This document shows positions 9,985 through 18,274 of a stretch of DNA of 64,000 bases, one piece after another. Every line of letters starts with the position of its first letter. Positions within the stretch are counted from its first letter, which is position 1. Origin of the DNA: DATJKD01 sp963728295 (GTDB lineage Bacteria > Pseudomonadota > Gammaproteobacteria > Steroidobacterales > Steroidobacteraceae); the NCBI GenBank assembly GCA_963728295.1, contig CAVSKB010000013.1:62001-126000 (forward strand), written 5' to 3'. The notes beneath the pieces were generated by a model that saw only the letters and a program-made list of their open reading frames with translations, made no database searches and was not told the DNA's origin. The translations under genes and the position numbers were made by a program.

Positions 9985-10932
9985 ATGTTGAACCCGCAGG
10001 CGGCGCCTGCGTCGGCAGGCGCCGCGGATGCCGGACTCATGCAGGCGATCGTCCAGCTTGCACGCGACGCGTCTATCGAGATCAACGTACATGATGTCAT
10101 GCACGTCGAGCCAAGCCGGGCGCTGCTCCCCAGTGGCACAAGAGTCTATGTCAGTCATCTTCCGAAGCAGACCTGGCAGGAAACCAAGGCCGCATGCCGC
10201 GTCTTGCGTGCAGCGGGATTCCTGCCGGTGCCGCATCTGCCGGTGCGCCTCGTGGCGGACGAGGCAATGCTCGATGGGATCCTCGACGGCCTGGTCGCCG
10301 GCGCACGGGTAGAGGAAATCCTGCTGGTTGCCGGTGACTATTCGGCGCCGACCGGGCCGTACTCCATGGTCGCGGATGTCCTTTCGACCGGTGCCCTGGA
10401 GAGGCACGGCATCAGGGCGATTTCGATGGCCGGCCATCCGGAAGGCCATCCGAAGGTCTCGCTCGACGAGATCCGCAGCGCCGAAGTCGAGAAAGTCATG
10501 CTCGCGACGCAGGCAGGCCTGGATGTCAGCCTGGTGACCCAGTTCTTTTTCGAGCACACGCCGTTTCTGGAATGGGTCGGCGACCTGCGCGCCCGAGGCG
10601 TCCGGGCGCGCTTCGTAGCCGGCGTGGCGGGCCCGGCTCGCCCCACGACCTTGCTCAAGTTCGCGTTGCGCTGCGGGGTAGGCCCCTCGATCCGGGCATT
10701 GACCGCACGACCGTCCTCTTTCATGCACCTGCTGGGCGATCACGGACCCGAACAGCTGATACGCGGGCTTGCGGAGGCGCGGAGCACCGGTGCGGTGATG
10801 TTCGGTGGCATCCACGTGTTCTGTTTCGGGGGTTATCTCCGCACGTGCGAATGGCTGCACCGCGTCGCGAACGGCAAGTTCCGATTGAACAGTCACGGGA
10901 GCTTCGACGTCGGAGTCGGCCACGCCGCGTGA
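9985..10932 (+). CDS. metF: Methylenetetrahydrofolate reductase
   Basis: TIM-barrel flavoprotein interconverting methyl- and methylene-tetrahydrofolate. ATG at 9985 gives 315 residues, near MetF length. Visible: EINVHDVMHVEPSRALLPSG at the N terminus, RVYVSHLPKQTWQETKAACR, VEEILLVAGDY, HGIRAISMAGHPEGHPKVSL and SLVTQFFFEHTPFLEWVGDL. These match the MetF core with its conserved EI/VDP-type start, MAGYPEGHP-like loop and TQFFF segment. It directly follows the LigM-like demethylase, which produces methyl-tetrahydrofolate. The same functional coupling is known in Sphingobium SYK-6, so here it works in the oxidative direction to recycle one-carbon units rather than mainly for methionine (inference). 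A long open frame on the opposite strand (9802-10923) is a codon-bias shadow. Confidence 0.9.
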   Translation: MLNPQAAPASAGAADAGLMQAIVQLARDASIEINVHDVMHVEPSRALLPSGTRVYVSHLPKQTWQETKAACRVLRAAGFLPVPHLPVRLVADEAMLDGILDGLVAGARVEEILLVAGDYSAPTGPYSMVADVLSTGALERHGIRAISMAGHPEGHPKVSLDEIRSAEVEKVMLATQAGLDVSLVTQFFFEHTPFLEWVGDLRARGVRARFVAGVAGPARPTTLLKFALRCGVGPSIRALTARPSSFMHLLGDHGPEQLIRGLAEARSTGAVMFGGIHVFCFGGYLRTCEWLHRVANGKFRLNSHGSFDVGVGHAA

Positions 10933-10944
10933 CGGGACGATCCG

Positions 10945-12117
10945 TCAGCGTCGGGAGAGGCGCAGTCGTATCGGGCTGCGAAACGTCGTCGACGGCACCC
11001 ACGAGAGGTCGCGCTCGACGCGTGTGAACTCCGGGATTCGCGGCAGCCACTCCTCGAACAGGATACGCACGGCCATCCGTGCCACCATCGCGCCGAGACA
11101 GGCGTGTACTCCGCCGCCGAACCCCAGGTGACCGCGCGGCCTGCGGCGGATGTCGTAGACGTCGGGGTCAGGAAACTTCCTCTCGTCGCGATTGGCCGAG
11201 CCATAGGCCAGGCAGACGTAGTCACCGGCCCGCATCGTCCGGCCGTGCATCTCCATGTCGACGGTCAGCCGACGCCGAAATCGCTGGGCGGAGGTGTTGA
11301 AACGAAGCGACTCCTCGATGGCATCAGGGATCAAGGCGCGATCCGCGAGCAGGGCCCGGCGCGCGTCGGGAACATCCGCGAGGTTGAGCGCGAACATTGC
11401 GAGGAATCCGCCCAGGGATTCGATGCCCGCCATGATCAGCGTCGTAGTCGTGAGCAGGACCTCTCTCTCCTCGAGGCGTTGGCTGTCGATCTCCGCGAAC
11501 ACGAACTGCGAGATCAGGTCGGAGCCCGGGCGTGCGCGCCGCTCGGCGATCACGCCCGCCGCGTAGTCCATCATCCATTCGTACGCGGCAATGTGCTCCG
11601 GCCCTTTATGGCGTGACACAGGGTCCGACTGCACCATCAAGACAGCCTTATCCCGTACTTCACGGTCGTTGCCAGGAGGCAGCCCGAGCATCAGAAACAG
11701 GATCCTGGGCGTGACCTGGCTCGAGAGATCCGCGATGAAGTCGAATTCGTCGCGATCTGCCAGCCCGTCGGCGGCTTCGATCGCAATCCGCCGGATCGGC
11801 CCGGACAGCGTTTCGAGATTGCGCTGCATGAACGCGTGCTGGATCAGGGCACGGAGCCTATCGTGCCGCGGCGGGTCCGTGGTGCCGAGTGTCGCGCCAG
11901 CACGGTTCGGAAGCTCGTCCATCAAGTTGCCATGTGCGGACGAGAACGTCCGCCAGTTGGCGAGCGCCGCCGATATGTCGGCATGTCGCGACAGCACCCA
12001 CATGCCGGCGTCGTCACTCCAGAAGCACGGATGCTCGTCGCGGAGAATCCTGTAGAGCGGAAACGGGTCGGAATCGACGGTGGGTGAGTACGGATCGAAT
12101 CGGAACATCGGCTTCAT
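10945..12117 (-). CDS. Cytochrome P450
   Basis: Soluble bacterial P450 of 390 residues. Landmarks: ATLGTTDPPRHDRLRALIQH (B/C region), I-helix IMAGIESLGG (AGxES in place of the more common AGxxT), K-helix EESLR, and heme loop GHLGFGGGVHACLGAMVARM, where Cys ligates the heme. The ATG overlaps the stop of the aldo-keto reductase (ATGA), so it is the last gene of the lig operon. No ferredoxin or ferredoxin reductase gene is nearby, so electron partners must come from elsewhere. Position suggests O-dealkylation or hydroxylation of a lignin monomer before ring cleavage. The sequence is not obviously a GcoA or CYP199 orthologue, so the substrate is left open. Confidence 0.93.
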   Translation of the reverse strand: MKPMFRFDPYSPTVDSDPFPLYRILRDEHPCFWSDDAGMWVLSRHADISAALANWRTFSSAHGNLMDELPNRAGATLGTTDPPRHDRLRALIQHAFMQRNLETLSGPIRRIAIEAADGLADRDEFDFIADLSSQVTPRILFLMLGLPPGNDREVRDKAVLMVQSDPVSRHKGPEHIAAYEWMMDYAAGVIAERRARPGSDLISQFVFAEIDSQRLEEREVLLTTTTLIMAGIESLGGFLAMFALNLADVPDARRALLADRALIPDAIEESLRFNTSAQRFRRRLTVDMEMHGRTMRAGDYVCLAYGSANRDERKFPDPDVYDIRRRPRGHLGFGGGVHACLGAMVARMAVRILFEEWLPRIPEFTRVERDLSWVPSTTFRSPIRLRLSRR

Positions 12118-13127
12118 TCCGCCTGACTTGTCGCAGCGGGCTCCTCGGTATCGATCTCGAGCAGCGTTTCCGGGGCATAGCGCGCGCCACTGACGGTCCG
12201 TTCGTTGATCAGCGCTTCGAGTCTCACGACGAGCCCGGCGTCGAGCGGGCGATCCATCGCCGCCCAGTTTTCCTCCAGGTGCATCACCGAGGTCGTGCCC
12301 GGGATCGGCACGACGTCAGGCGACTTCTGCAGCAACCAGGCAAGCGCCAGCTGCGCGGGCGTGCAGTCGGCCTCGCGTGCGAGCACCCGGTAGGCGGCGA
12401 GCAGTCGGCGATTGGCGTCGAAATGCGGCGGCTGGAAGCGCGGCATGTTGCGCCGGATGTCCCGTGGCGCGAACCGGCCGGGGTCGTCGACCGCGTCGGC
12501 GAGGAAGCCGCGCCCGAGCGGCGCGAACGCGACCAGCGTCGCGCCGAGCTCACGGCAGGCCTCGAGCAGCCCGAGCTCCGGATTGCGGCTCCAGAGCGAA
12601 TATTCGTTCTGCACCGCGCTGATCGGATGTACGGCGCTCGCCCGCCGCAGTGTGGCTGCCGAGACCTCCGACAGGCCGATCGCGCGCACGTGTCCGGAAG
12701 CAACCATGTCCGCCATTGCGCCGACGCTGTCCTCGATCGGAACGCGCTTGTCCCAGCGATGCAGATACCAGAGGTCGATCACATCCGTTCGCAGGCGCGC
12801 GAGAGATTCCCGGCACGTACGCTGCAGCGTCTCCGGTCGCCCGTCGATGACGCGCCGGCCGTCGACGCCGGTCATGCCGCACTTGGTGGCCAGGTGGATG
12901 CGGTCGCGGCACCCGACGAGCGTCTCACCGAGCAGCGATTCATTCGCGCCGAAACCATACAGGGCCGCGGTGTCGAAGTGCGTGATACCCAGCTCGGTCG
13001 CCCGGTGCAGCACCCTTTGTGCCTCACGCGGTTCAGGCGGCACTCCGTACGCGTGGCTGAGGCACATGCAGCCGAGACCGATCTCGGCGACCCTTGATGA
13101 CCCGATCAGTCGCGTGCTCATCGTCAT
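12114..13127 (-). CDS. Aldo/keto reductase
   Basis: NADPH-dependent (beta/alpha)8 reductase of carbonyls, 337 residues. The catalytic tetrad is visible: Asp and Tyr in FDTAALYGFG, Lys in HLATKCGMTG, His in DLWYLHRWD. The cofactor end has VVPIPGTTSVMHLEENWAAM. Start taken as ATG 13127 (MTMSTRLIG), 50 bases after ligC; the longer open frame up to 13229 overlaps ligC and lacks family sequence. Its stop overlaps the P450 start. The family is broad. Within the lig operon it may reduce an aromatic aldehyde or ketone or a semialdehyde intermediate (inference). Confidence 0.88.
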   Translation of the reverse strand: MTMSTRLIGSSRVAEIGLGCMCLSHAYGVPPEPREAQRVLHRATELGITHFDTAALYGFGANESLLGETLVGCRDRIHLATKCGMTGVDGRRVIDGRPETLQRTCRESLARLRTDVIDLWYLHRWDKRVPIEDSVGAMADMVASGHVRAIGLSEVSAATLRRASAVHPISAVQNEYSLWSRNPELGLLEACRELGATLVAFAPLGRGFLADAVDDPGRFAPRDIRRNMPRFQPPHFDANRRLLAAYRVLAREADCTPAQLALAWLLQKSPDVVPIPGTTSVMHLEENWAAMDRPLDAGLVVRLEALINERTVSGARYAPETLLEIDTEEPAATSQAE

Positions 13128-13177
13128 CCGACGGAGGGCGCCGGTGAGCGAAGCGGCCGCGGCGTGACGCCCACGGT

Positions 13178-14129
13178 TCAGTCCGTTGCCGCGAGCTGCC
13201 GCTCGAGCCGGTCGAGCACCTCGTAGCACGGCAGGACCTGGGCAACGCTGGCATTGGGTTCGCGCCCCGCGCGGATCGCCGCGAAGAACTCACGGTCCTG
13301 CAGCTCGATGCCGTTCATCGAGACGTCGACCTTTCGAAACGTCGACTTTCTCGTCGCGGCCCGTGACGAGATCGTCATAGCGGGCGACATAGGTGCCGTT
13401 GTCGCAGATGTAGCGGAAGAACGTCCCGAGCGGGCCGTCATTGTTGAACGACAGCGACAGCGTGCATATCGCGCCCGAGGCGCTCTTGAGCTGGATCGAC
13501 ATATCCATCGCGATGCGTAGCTCGGGATGCAGCGGACCCTGCACCGCGTTCGCGACCGAGACGGGTTCGCCGGTCTGATACTGGAAGAGATCGACCGTGT
13601 GCGCCGCGTGATGCCAAAGCAGATGGTCCGTCCAGGAGCGCGGCTGGCCGAGCGCGTTCATATTGCTGCGCCGGAAGAAATAAGTCTGGACGTCCATCTG
13701 CTGGATCCGGAGCTCGCTGCGCCGGATGCGCGCGTGGATCCACTGGTGGGACGGGTTGAATCGCCTCGTATGACCGACCATGCAGACGCGGCGCGTCTCA
13801 CGCTGAATCTGCGCGACTTCCCGCGCATCGGCCCAGCTGTCGGCGAGGGGGATCTCGACCTGGACGTGCTTGCCGGCCCGCATGCACTGGATGGCCTGGG
13901 CGGCGTGCAGCTGGGTCGGCGTGGCCAGGATCGCCGCATCCACCCCGGGCAGCGCGAGCGCCTCGGCGAGCTCCGTCGTGGCGTGCCGGACGCCGAACTT
14001 CGCCGCGGCTTCGCGGGTCTGCTCCGGCGCGCGGCCCACCAGCGCGACGACCTCGATGTCGCCGATCGTCCTGATCGCCTCCAGGTGTTTCTGGCCGAAT
14101 GCGCCGACTCCGGCGAGGACGACTTTCAT
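13178..14129 (-). CDS. ligC: 4-carboxy-2-hydroxymuconate-6-semialdehyde dehydrogenase LigC, one frameshift
   Basis: Gfo/Idh/MocA-fold NADP enzyme that oxidises the protocatechuate ring-cleavage product to 2-pyrone-4,6-dicarboxylate. The N terminus MKVVLAGVGAFGQKHLEAI is the Rossmann loop. LigC-specific stretches follow: HVQVEIPLADSWADA, VCMVGHTRRFNPSHQ, QQMDVQTYFFRRSNMNALG, SWTDHLLWHHAAHTVDLFQY and LSLSFNNDGPLGTFFRYICD. The frame breaks near 13335, where two near-identical 15/16-base units lie in tandem, then resumes as VDVSMNGIELQDREFFAAIR to the stop at 13178. Removing one base restores about 317 residues, the LigC length. It lies 41 bases downstream of ligB in the lig operon. Confidence 0.93.
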
Positions 14130-14170
14130 GACCTTGCTCCGTCGATCCTGCGGACCGCGCGTCAGTTGTC

Positions 14171-15014
14171 TCACTTCGGGTTTTCGAGGATCAGGTGGCC
14201 GACCGCCGTGTTCGACGCCGCTACGTGGTAGAAGCGATGCGTCGTCGTGACCTTCTCGGCGAGTGCGCCACGCATGATGAGCCACATCACGAGCTCGATG
14301 CCCTCCGAGCCCGCCTCGCGCACGTACTCGATGTGCGGCACTTGTGACAGACCCTCGGGGTCCGCGATCAGGCGATCGATGAATGCGGCATCCCAGGCCG
14401 AGTTGATCAATCCCGCGCGCGGGCCCTGGAGCTGGTGGCTCATACCGCCGGTACCCCAGATCTGCACGTCGAGATCCTCGTCGAAGGACTCGACCGCGCG
14501 CCGGATCGCTTTGCCGAGTGCGTAGCAGCGCCGTCCGGACGGCGGCGGGTAGAGCACCACGTTGACGGCCAGCGGGATGACGCGACACGGCCACGCGTCG
14601 CGCTGGCCGAAGAGCAGCGACAGCGGCACGGTGAGCCCATGGTCCACATCCATCTTGTAGACGAAGGTCAGGTCAAAGTCCTGCTGGATGACGGACTGTG
14701 CGACATGCGCGGCCAGCTCCGGGATGTCCCTGCACCACAGGAACCGGCCGCGGCCCCCAACCCTCGTCGGCCGGCGGAAAACTCTCCGCGCAGCCGATGG
14801 CGAAGGTGGGCACGATGTCGAGGCTGAACGCAGATGCGTGGTCGTTGTAGACGAGGATCACGACATCTGGCGTGTGCTCGACCATCCATCGCTTCGAGAA
14901 ATCGTAGCCGGCGAACATCGGCGCCCAGTAAGGCTCTGCGGTGCGGCCGTGGTCGATCGTCGCGCCGATCGCGGGCACATGGGAGGTGGTGACTCCGGCG
15001 GTGATCCTGGCCAT
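14171..15014 (-). CDS. ligB: Protocatechuate 4,5-dioxygenase beta subunit LigB, one frameshift
   Basis: Catalytic subunit of the class III extradiol dioxygenase that opens protocatechuate with O2 and Fe(II). The N terminus ITAGVTTSHVPAIGATIDHG carries the first iron histidine. VVILVYNDHASAFSLDIVPT and FAIGCAESFPPADEGWGPRP follow, then after the shift MDVDHGLTVPLSLLFGQRDA, VVLYPPPSGRRCYALGKAIR, IWGTGGMSHQLQGPRAGLIN and GIELVMWLIMRGALAEKV. The shift is at about 14755, in a run of C, consistent with one extra base. About 280 residues. ATG 15014 overlaps the ligA stop (TAATG), as expected for a strict alpha-beta partner. Gallate or 3-O-methylgallate may be additional substrates. Confidence 0.95.
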
Positions 15015-15405
15015 TACTTCTTCTCTCCCCGACGTAGCGGTTGCCTTCGATCGAGCGTCCGCCGGCCATCATCATGTTCCTGTAATCGTCGACCGACATG
15101 CCGGTCATCGTCGACACGGCTTGTATATAGGTCTGCCCGTCGGTGGAGAACACCTTCGCCAGGAAATAGATATTACCCCCGAGCTCGATCAGCCGGCCGT
15201 AGTCGCGCGCGAGGAGGGCAGCCTTCTGCTCCTCGGTCATCGGCCACTCGTCGAGGTATGCGCGCTCGTCCGCCTTGAACCGGGCACGATTCTCCGCCCT
15301 CATCAGTGACATGCAGAACTGGTTCAGGTGATAGCCTCTGCGCGCCTGGTCGGCGTCGAAGATCGTCGTGCCGGGGACATCTGCGTAGGGTTTTTCCAGG
15401 GACAT
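15014..15405 (-). CDS. ligA: Protocatechuate 4,5-dioxygenase alpha subunit LigA, shift at last codons
   Basis: Small subunit that caps the LigB active site. Nearly the whole of the Sphingobium LigA pattern is present: DVPGTTIFDADQARRGYHLN, QFCMSLMRAENRARFKADER, AYLDEWPMTEEQKAALLARD, GGNIYFLAKVFSTDGQTY and GGRSIEGNRYVGE. About 130 residues. The last codons read ERRSNG in frame; dropping two bases gives GEKK and a TAA that overlaps the ligB ATG, so a small insertion error at 15025 is likely. Its ATG at 15405 shares one base with the ligI stop (TGATG). Translational coupling to ligB fits their stoichiometric complex. Confidence 0.94.
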
Positions 15406-16364
15406 CAGCCAGGCTCCTGTCGGCTCCAGTACAGCCGCCGCGGGTTGTCGATGAGCAGCCGGCGCTGGAGCTCCAGCGATGGGGCGATCTTCGGGATGAG
15501 ATCGACCAGTTGTCCGTCGTCCGGCATGTGCGACTTCAGATTCGGATGGGGCCAGTCCGTGCCCCACAGTACGCGATCCGGGAACTGCTCGACGAGCCGC
15601 CGCGCGAACGGCACGACGTCGCCGTATCCGGGTGGGCCAAGACGTGACAGCCGTTCCGGGCAGCTGACTTTCGACCACACATTGGGATGCTCCCGCATCA
15701 GCCGAACGAACAACTCGAATCCGGGACCGTCCACCGGCTGCGTCACGTCCGGCCGGCCCATGTGGTCGACGACCACCGTCGTCGGCAGCGACGCAAGGAA
15801 CCCGTACAGCGCGGGAAGGTCCTCGGCTTCGAAGTAGATGACCACGTGCCAGCCGAGAGGCGCGACCCGGCGCGCGATCCCGGCGAGCACCTCCTGCGGC
15901 GTTACGTCGACCAGCCGCCTGACGAAATTGAAGCGCACGCCGCGCACGCCCGCAGCGTCGAGTGCGCGCAGCTCGGCGTCGGACACGTCTCCACCGACGG
16001 TCGCAACGCCGCGTGCGCGCCCCTCCGCGTCGTGCAACGCGTCGACCAGTGCGCGATTGTCGGTGCCATGGCAGGTCGCCTGGACGAGCACGTTGCGCTC
16101 GAACCCGAGGTAATCGCGCAGCGCCCACAGCTTTTCCTTCGGGGCGTCGCACGGTGTGTACCTGCGCTCGGGCGCGTAAGGAAAACGCGCACCGGGGCCG
16201 AATACGTGGCAATGGGCGTCGACGGCGCCCGGCGGTGCACGGAACACCGGCCGCGACGGTTCCGGGTGGAATGGCAGCCATTGCGCATCCATCTTGAACG
16301 GACCGCTCGCGCCGTCGCAGGACCATCCCGGCGCCCCAGGGGCGATGGTGTGGACGGCGCTCAC
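15405..16364 (-). CDS. ligI: 2-pyrone-4,6-dicarboxylate lactonase LigI
   Basis: Amidohydrolase-superfamily TIM barrel that hydrolyses 2-pyrone-4,6-dicarboxylate (the LigC product) to 4-oxalomesaconate. 319 residues, slightly longer than the usual 293 because of an N-terminal extension. Active-site stretches: VDAHCHVFGPGARFPYAPER with the HxH site, VLVQATCHGTDNRALVDA, GVRGVRFNFVRRLVD, HVVIYFEAEDLPALYGF, TTVVVDHMGRPDVTQPVDG, ERVLWGTDW-type loop (here DRVLWGTDWPHPNLKSHMPD) with the catalytic Asp. GTG start at 16364 overlaps the ligJ stop. Frame intact. Confidence 0.96.
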   Translation of the reverse strand: MSAVHTIAPGAPGWSCDGASGPFKMDAQWLPFHPEPSRPVFRAPPGAVDAHCHVFGPGARFPYAPERRYTPCDAPKEKLWALRDYLGFERNVLVQATCHGTDNRALVDALHDAEGRARGVATVGGDVSDAELRALDAAGVRGVRFNFVRRLVDVTPQEVLAGIARRVAPLGWHVVIYFEAEDLPALYGFLASLPTTVVVDHMGRPDVTQPVDGPGFELFVRLMREHPNVWSKVSCPERLSRLGPPGYGDVVPFARRLVEQFPDRVLWGTDWPHPNLKSHMPDDGQLVDLIPKIAPSLELQRRLLIDNPRRLYWSRQEPG

Positions 16365-17383
16365 AGGCCTCGCGCCTTGAGCCGCGAGTCGAGACGGGGG
16401 TAGACGCGCCTCGCGTTCCGCTCGAAGATGCGTCCCTTGTCGCCCTCGCTGAGCGGCAGCGCGTCGATATAACGGCGCGTGTCGTCGAAGTGGTGGCCAG
16501 TCTCCGGGTCGATGCCGCGCACGGCCCCGATCATCTCCGACCCGAACAGGATGTTGTCGAGGTCGATGACGCGCACCAGCAGGTCGATCCCCGGCTGGTG
16601 GTAGACGCAGGTATCGAAGAACACGTTATGCATCACGTGTTCCGCCGGCGGCGGACGCTTCAGCATGTCCGACAGACCGCGATAACGCCCCCAGTGATAG
16701 GGGACCGCGCCGCCACCGTGCGGAATCACGAATCGGAGTGTCGGGAATTCGCGAAACAGGTCGCCCTGGACGAACTGCATGAAAGCGGTCGTGTCCGCAT
16801 TGATGTAGTGCGCTCCGGTGGCGTGGAAGTTCGGATTGCATGATGCAGACACGTGGACCATGGCCGGCACGTCGAGCTCCACCATCGTCTCGTAGAGCGG
16901 GAACCAGTACCGGTCGGTGAGCGGCGGCGCGGTCCAGTGGCCGCCGGACGGATCGGGATTCAGGTTGCAGCCGACCATGCCCAGGTCGCGTACGCAGCGT
17001 TCGAGTTCCGCGATCGAGGTGGCGAGCGGCGCGCCCGGTGACTGTGGGAGCTGGCACACGCCCGCGAAGTTGTCCGGATACAGGTCGACCACGCGCGCGA
17101 TCAGGTCGTTGCACGCGCGCGTCCAGGCGAGCGAGACCGCTTCATCGCCCTCGTGATGACCCATTGCGGAGGCCCGTGGTGAGAACAGGGTCAGGTCCGA
17201 GCCTCGCTTGCGCTGCAGCGCGAGCTGGTTCGCCTCGATCGTCTCGCGGATCTCGTCGTCGCTGATGATGGCTGGCGTCGGGGCGGGCAGGGCAGGATTG
17301 GCAAACCACGCGAGTTGCCGCTCGCGGAACTGCGAATGGCCAGCCGGCGCCGTGGTGTAGTGACCGTGGCAGTCGATGATCAT
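16361..17383 (-). CDS. ligJ: 4-oxalomesaconate hydratase LigJ
   Basis: Zinc-dependent amidohydrolase-family hydratase adding water to 4-oxalomesaconate to give 4-carboxy-4-hydroxy-2-oxoadipate. 340 residues, the family length. MIIDCHGHYTTAPAGHSQF supplies the HxH metal site. Also present: GSDLTLFSPRASAMGHHEGD, NLNPDPSGGHWTAPPLTDRY, MVHVSASCNPNFHATGAHYI, VIPHGGGAVPYHWGRYRG, and FFDTCVYHQPGIDLLVRVID with the following GSEMIGAVRGIDPETGHHF. This is the LigJ type rather than the GalB type used by Pseudomonas putida, a point of similarity with sphingomonad and Comamonas pathways. ATG 17383 overlaps the upstream stop (ATGA). Frame intact. Confidence 0.96.
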   Translation of the reverse strand: MIIDCHGHYTTAPAGHSQFRERQLAWFANPALPAPTPAIISDDEIRETIEANQLALQRKRGSDLTLFSPRASAMGHHEGDEAVSLAWTRACNDLIARVVDLYPDNFAGVCQLPQSPGAPLATSIAELERCVRDLGMVGCNLNPDPSGGHWTAPPLTDRYWFPLYETMVELDVPAMVHVSASCNPNFHATGAHYINADTTAFMQFVQGDLFREFPTLRFVIPHGGGAVPYHWGRYRGLSDMLKRPPPAEHVMHNVFFDTCVYHQPGIDLLVRVIDLDNILFGSEMIGAVRGIDPETGHHFDDTRRYIDALPLSEGDKGRIFERNARRVYPRLDSRLKARGL

Positions 17384-18274
17384 GTGCGGGCATCTCCAGC
17401 CTCGAGCCGCGCGAGGATCCCATCCAGCATGGGCTCCAGCGACGGATGTTCGAGCGCAGCGGAATGCAGCGCCGCCCAGTCCTGTCGCTCCGCCGCGGCC
17501 CGGCTCATCCAGCTGCCGACCTCCGCCTCGTCGACGGTGAGCGCGACCTCGCGCATCTCCTCCGCCCGCCGCCGGCCGTGCTGCAATGAACGGCCGATCA
17601 TGTAACGGGCAAGCGTTCGCCAGTCCAGGCCCGGAAACAGGTCGCGCAGCGACTCGAGCACCGCCTGCTCGACGCCGTGATGTCGCGCGGCGAGAAGCGC
17701 CTCGCCGAGCAGCGCCTCCATGCCCTTGACCATCACGCTGCGACACATCTTTGCGGCCGATGCGCGTCCGATCACCGATCGAGAACGCCGTCGCGCCACC
17801 GAAGCCCAGCGCGCGCAGGCGCGGCAGCAGCGCCTCGACGTGCGGACCGCCCAGCAGCATCGGCGAGGCGATGCGCTTCGGGCCGATCGGCGACATCACG
17901 GCGGCTTCGACGTAACGGCCGCCCGCGTTCTCGATCCGGGCGGCGGCGGCCGTTCGCGTGGACGGCGAGACCGAGTTGAGGTCGAGATAGACGGCGCCCG
18001 GCGTCAGCGCGGGTGCGGCGTCGGCGGCAGCGGCGACGCATTGCGCGGCGGTCACCGCCGAGACGACGAGGTCCGCTGCGGCGACGGCGCTGGCCGCGCC
18101 GACCGACGCGCGTGCGAGTCCGCTCGCCGCGGCGCGGCTCGGGGCGCTCGACGGTATGCGGAACAGCGGGTCCCAGGCGACGATGTCTTCCGCACCCTGC
18201 GCGCGCAGATCAGCGGCGAGCACCTGGCCGACTTCGCCGAAACCCAGCAAACAGATGCGGCGCAGCTCGCTCAA
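17380..18274 (-). CDS. NAD(P)-dependent dehydrogenase with DUF1932 domain, one frameshift
   Basis: Beta-hydroxyacid-dehydrogenase-like protein. The Rossmann start is LRRICLLGFGEVGQVLAADL, followed by VYLDLNSVSPSTR and GRYVEAAVMSPIGPKRIASP. The C-terminal all-helical DUF1932 part reads ASAAKMCRSVMVKGMEALLG and LEPMLDGILARLEAG. The shift is near 17765, around a CGATCG-like stretch. TTG at 18274 overlaps the galD stop and is the best start; GTG at 18286 is the alternative. About 298 residues. It is enclosed by pathway genes with overlaps on both sides, so it must be co-translated with them, yet the standard protocatechuate 4,5 pathway has no step for it. It could serve another intermediate such as a 2-hydroxy-acid side product. 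Function unknown. Confidence 0.85.

Noticed and set aside
8553..10923. Long open frames on the minus strand opposite ligM and metF
   Set aside because: They mirror the codon periodicity of high-GC genes, match no family, and lie exactly opposite intact conserved proteins.
11889..13097. 402-codon plus-strand open frame opposite the P450 and AKR genes
   Set aside because: Low-complexity Arg/Ala-rich translation with no domain; the minus-strand genes carry full catalytic motifs.
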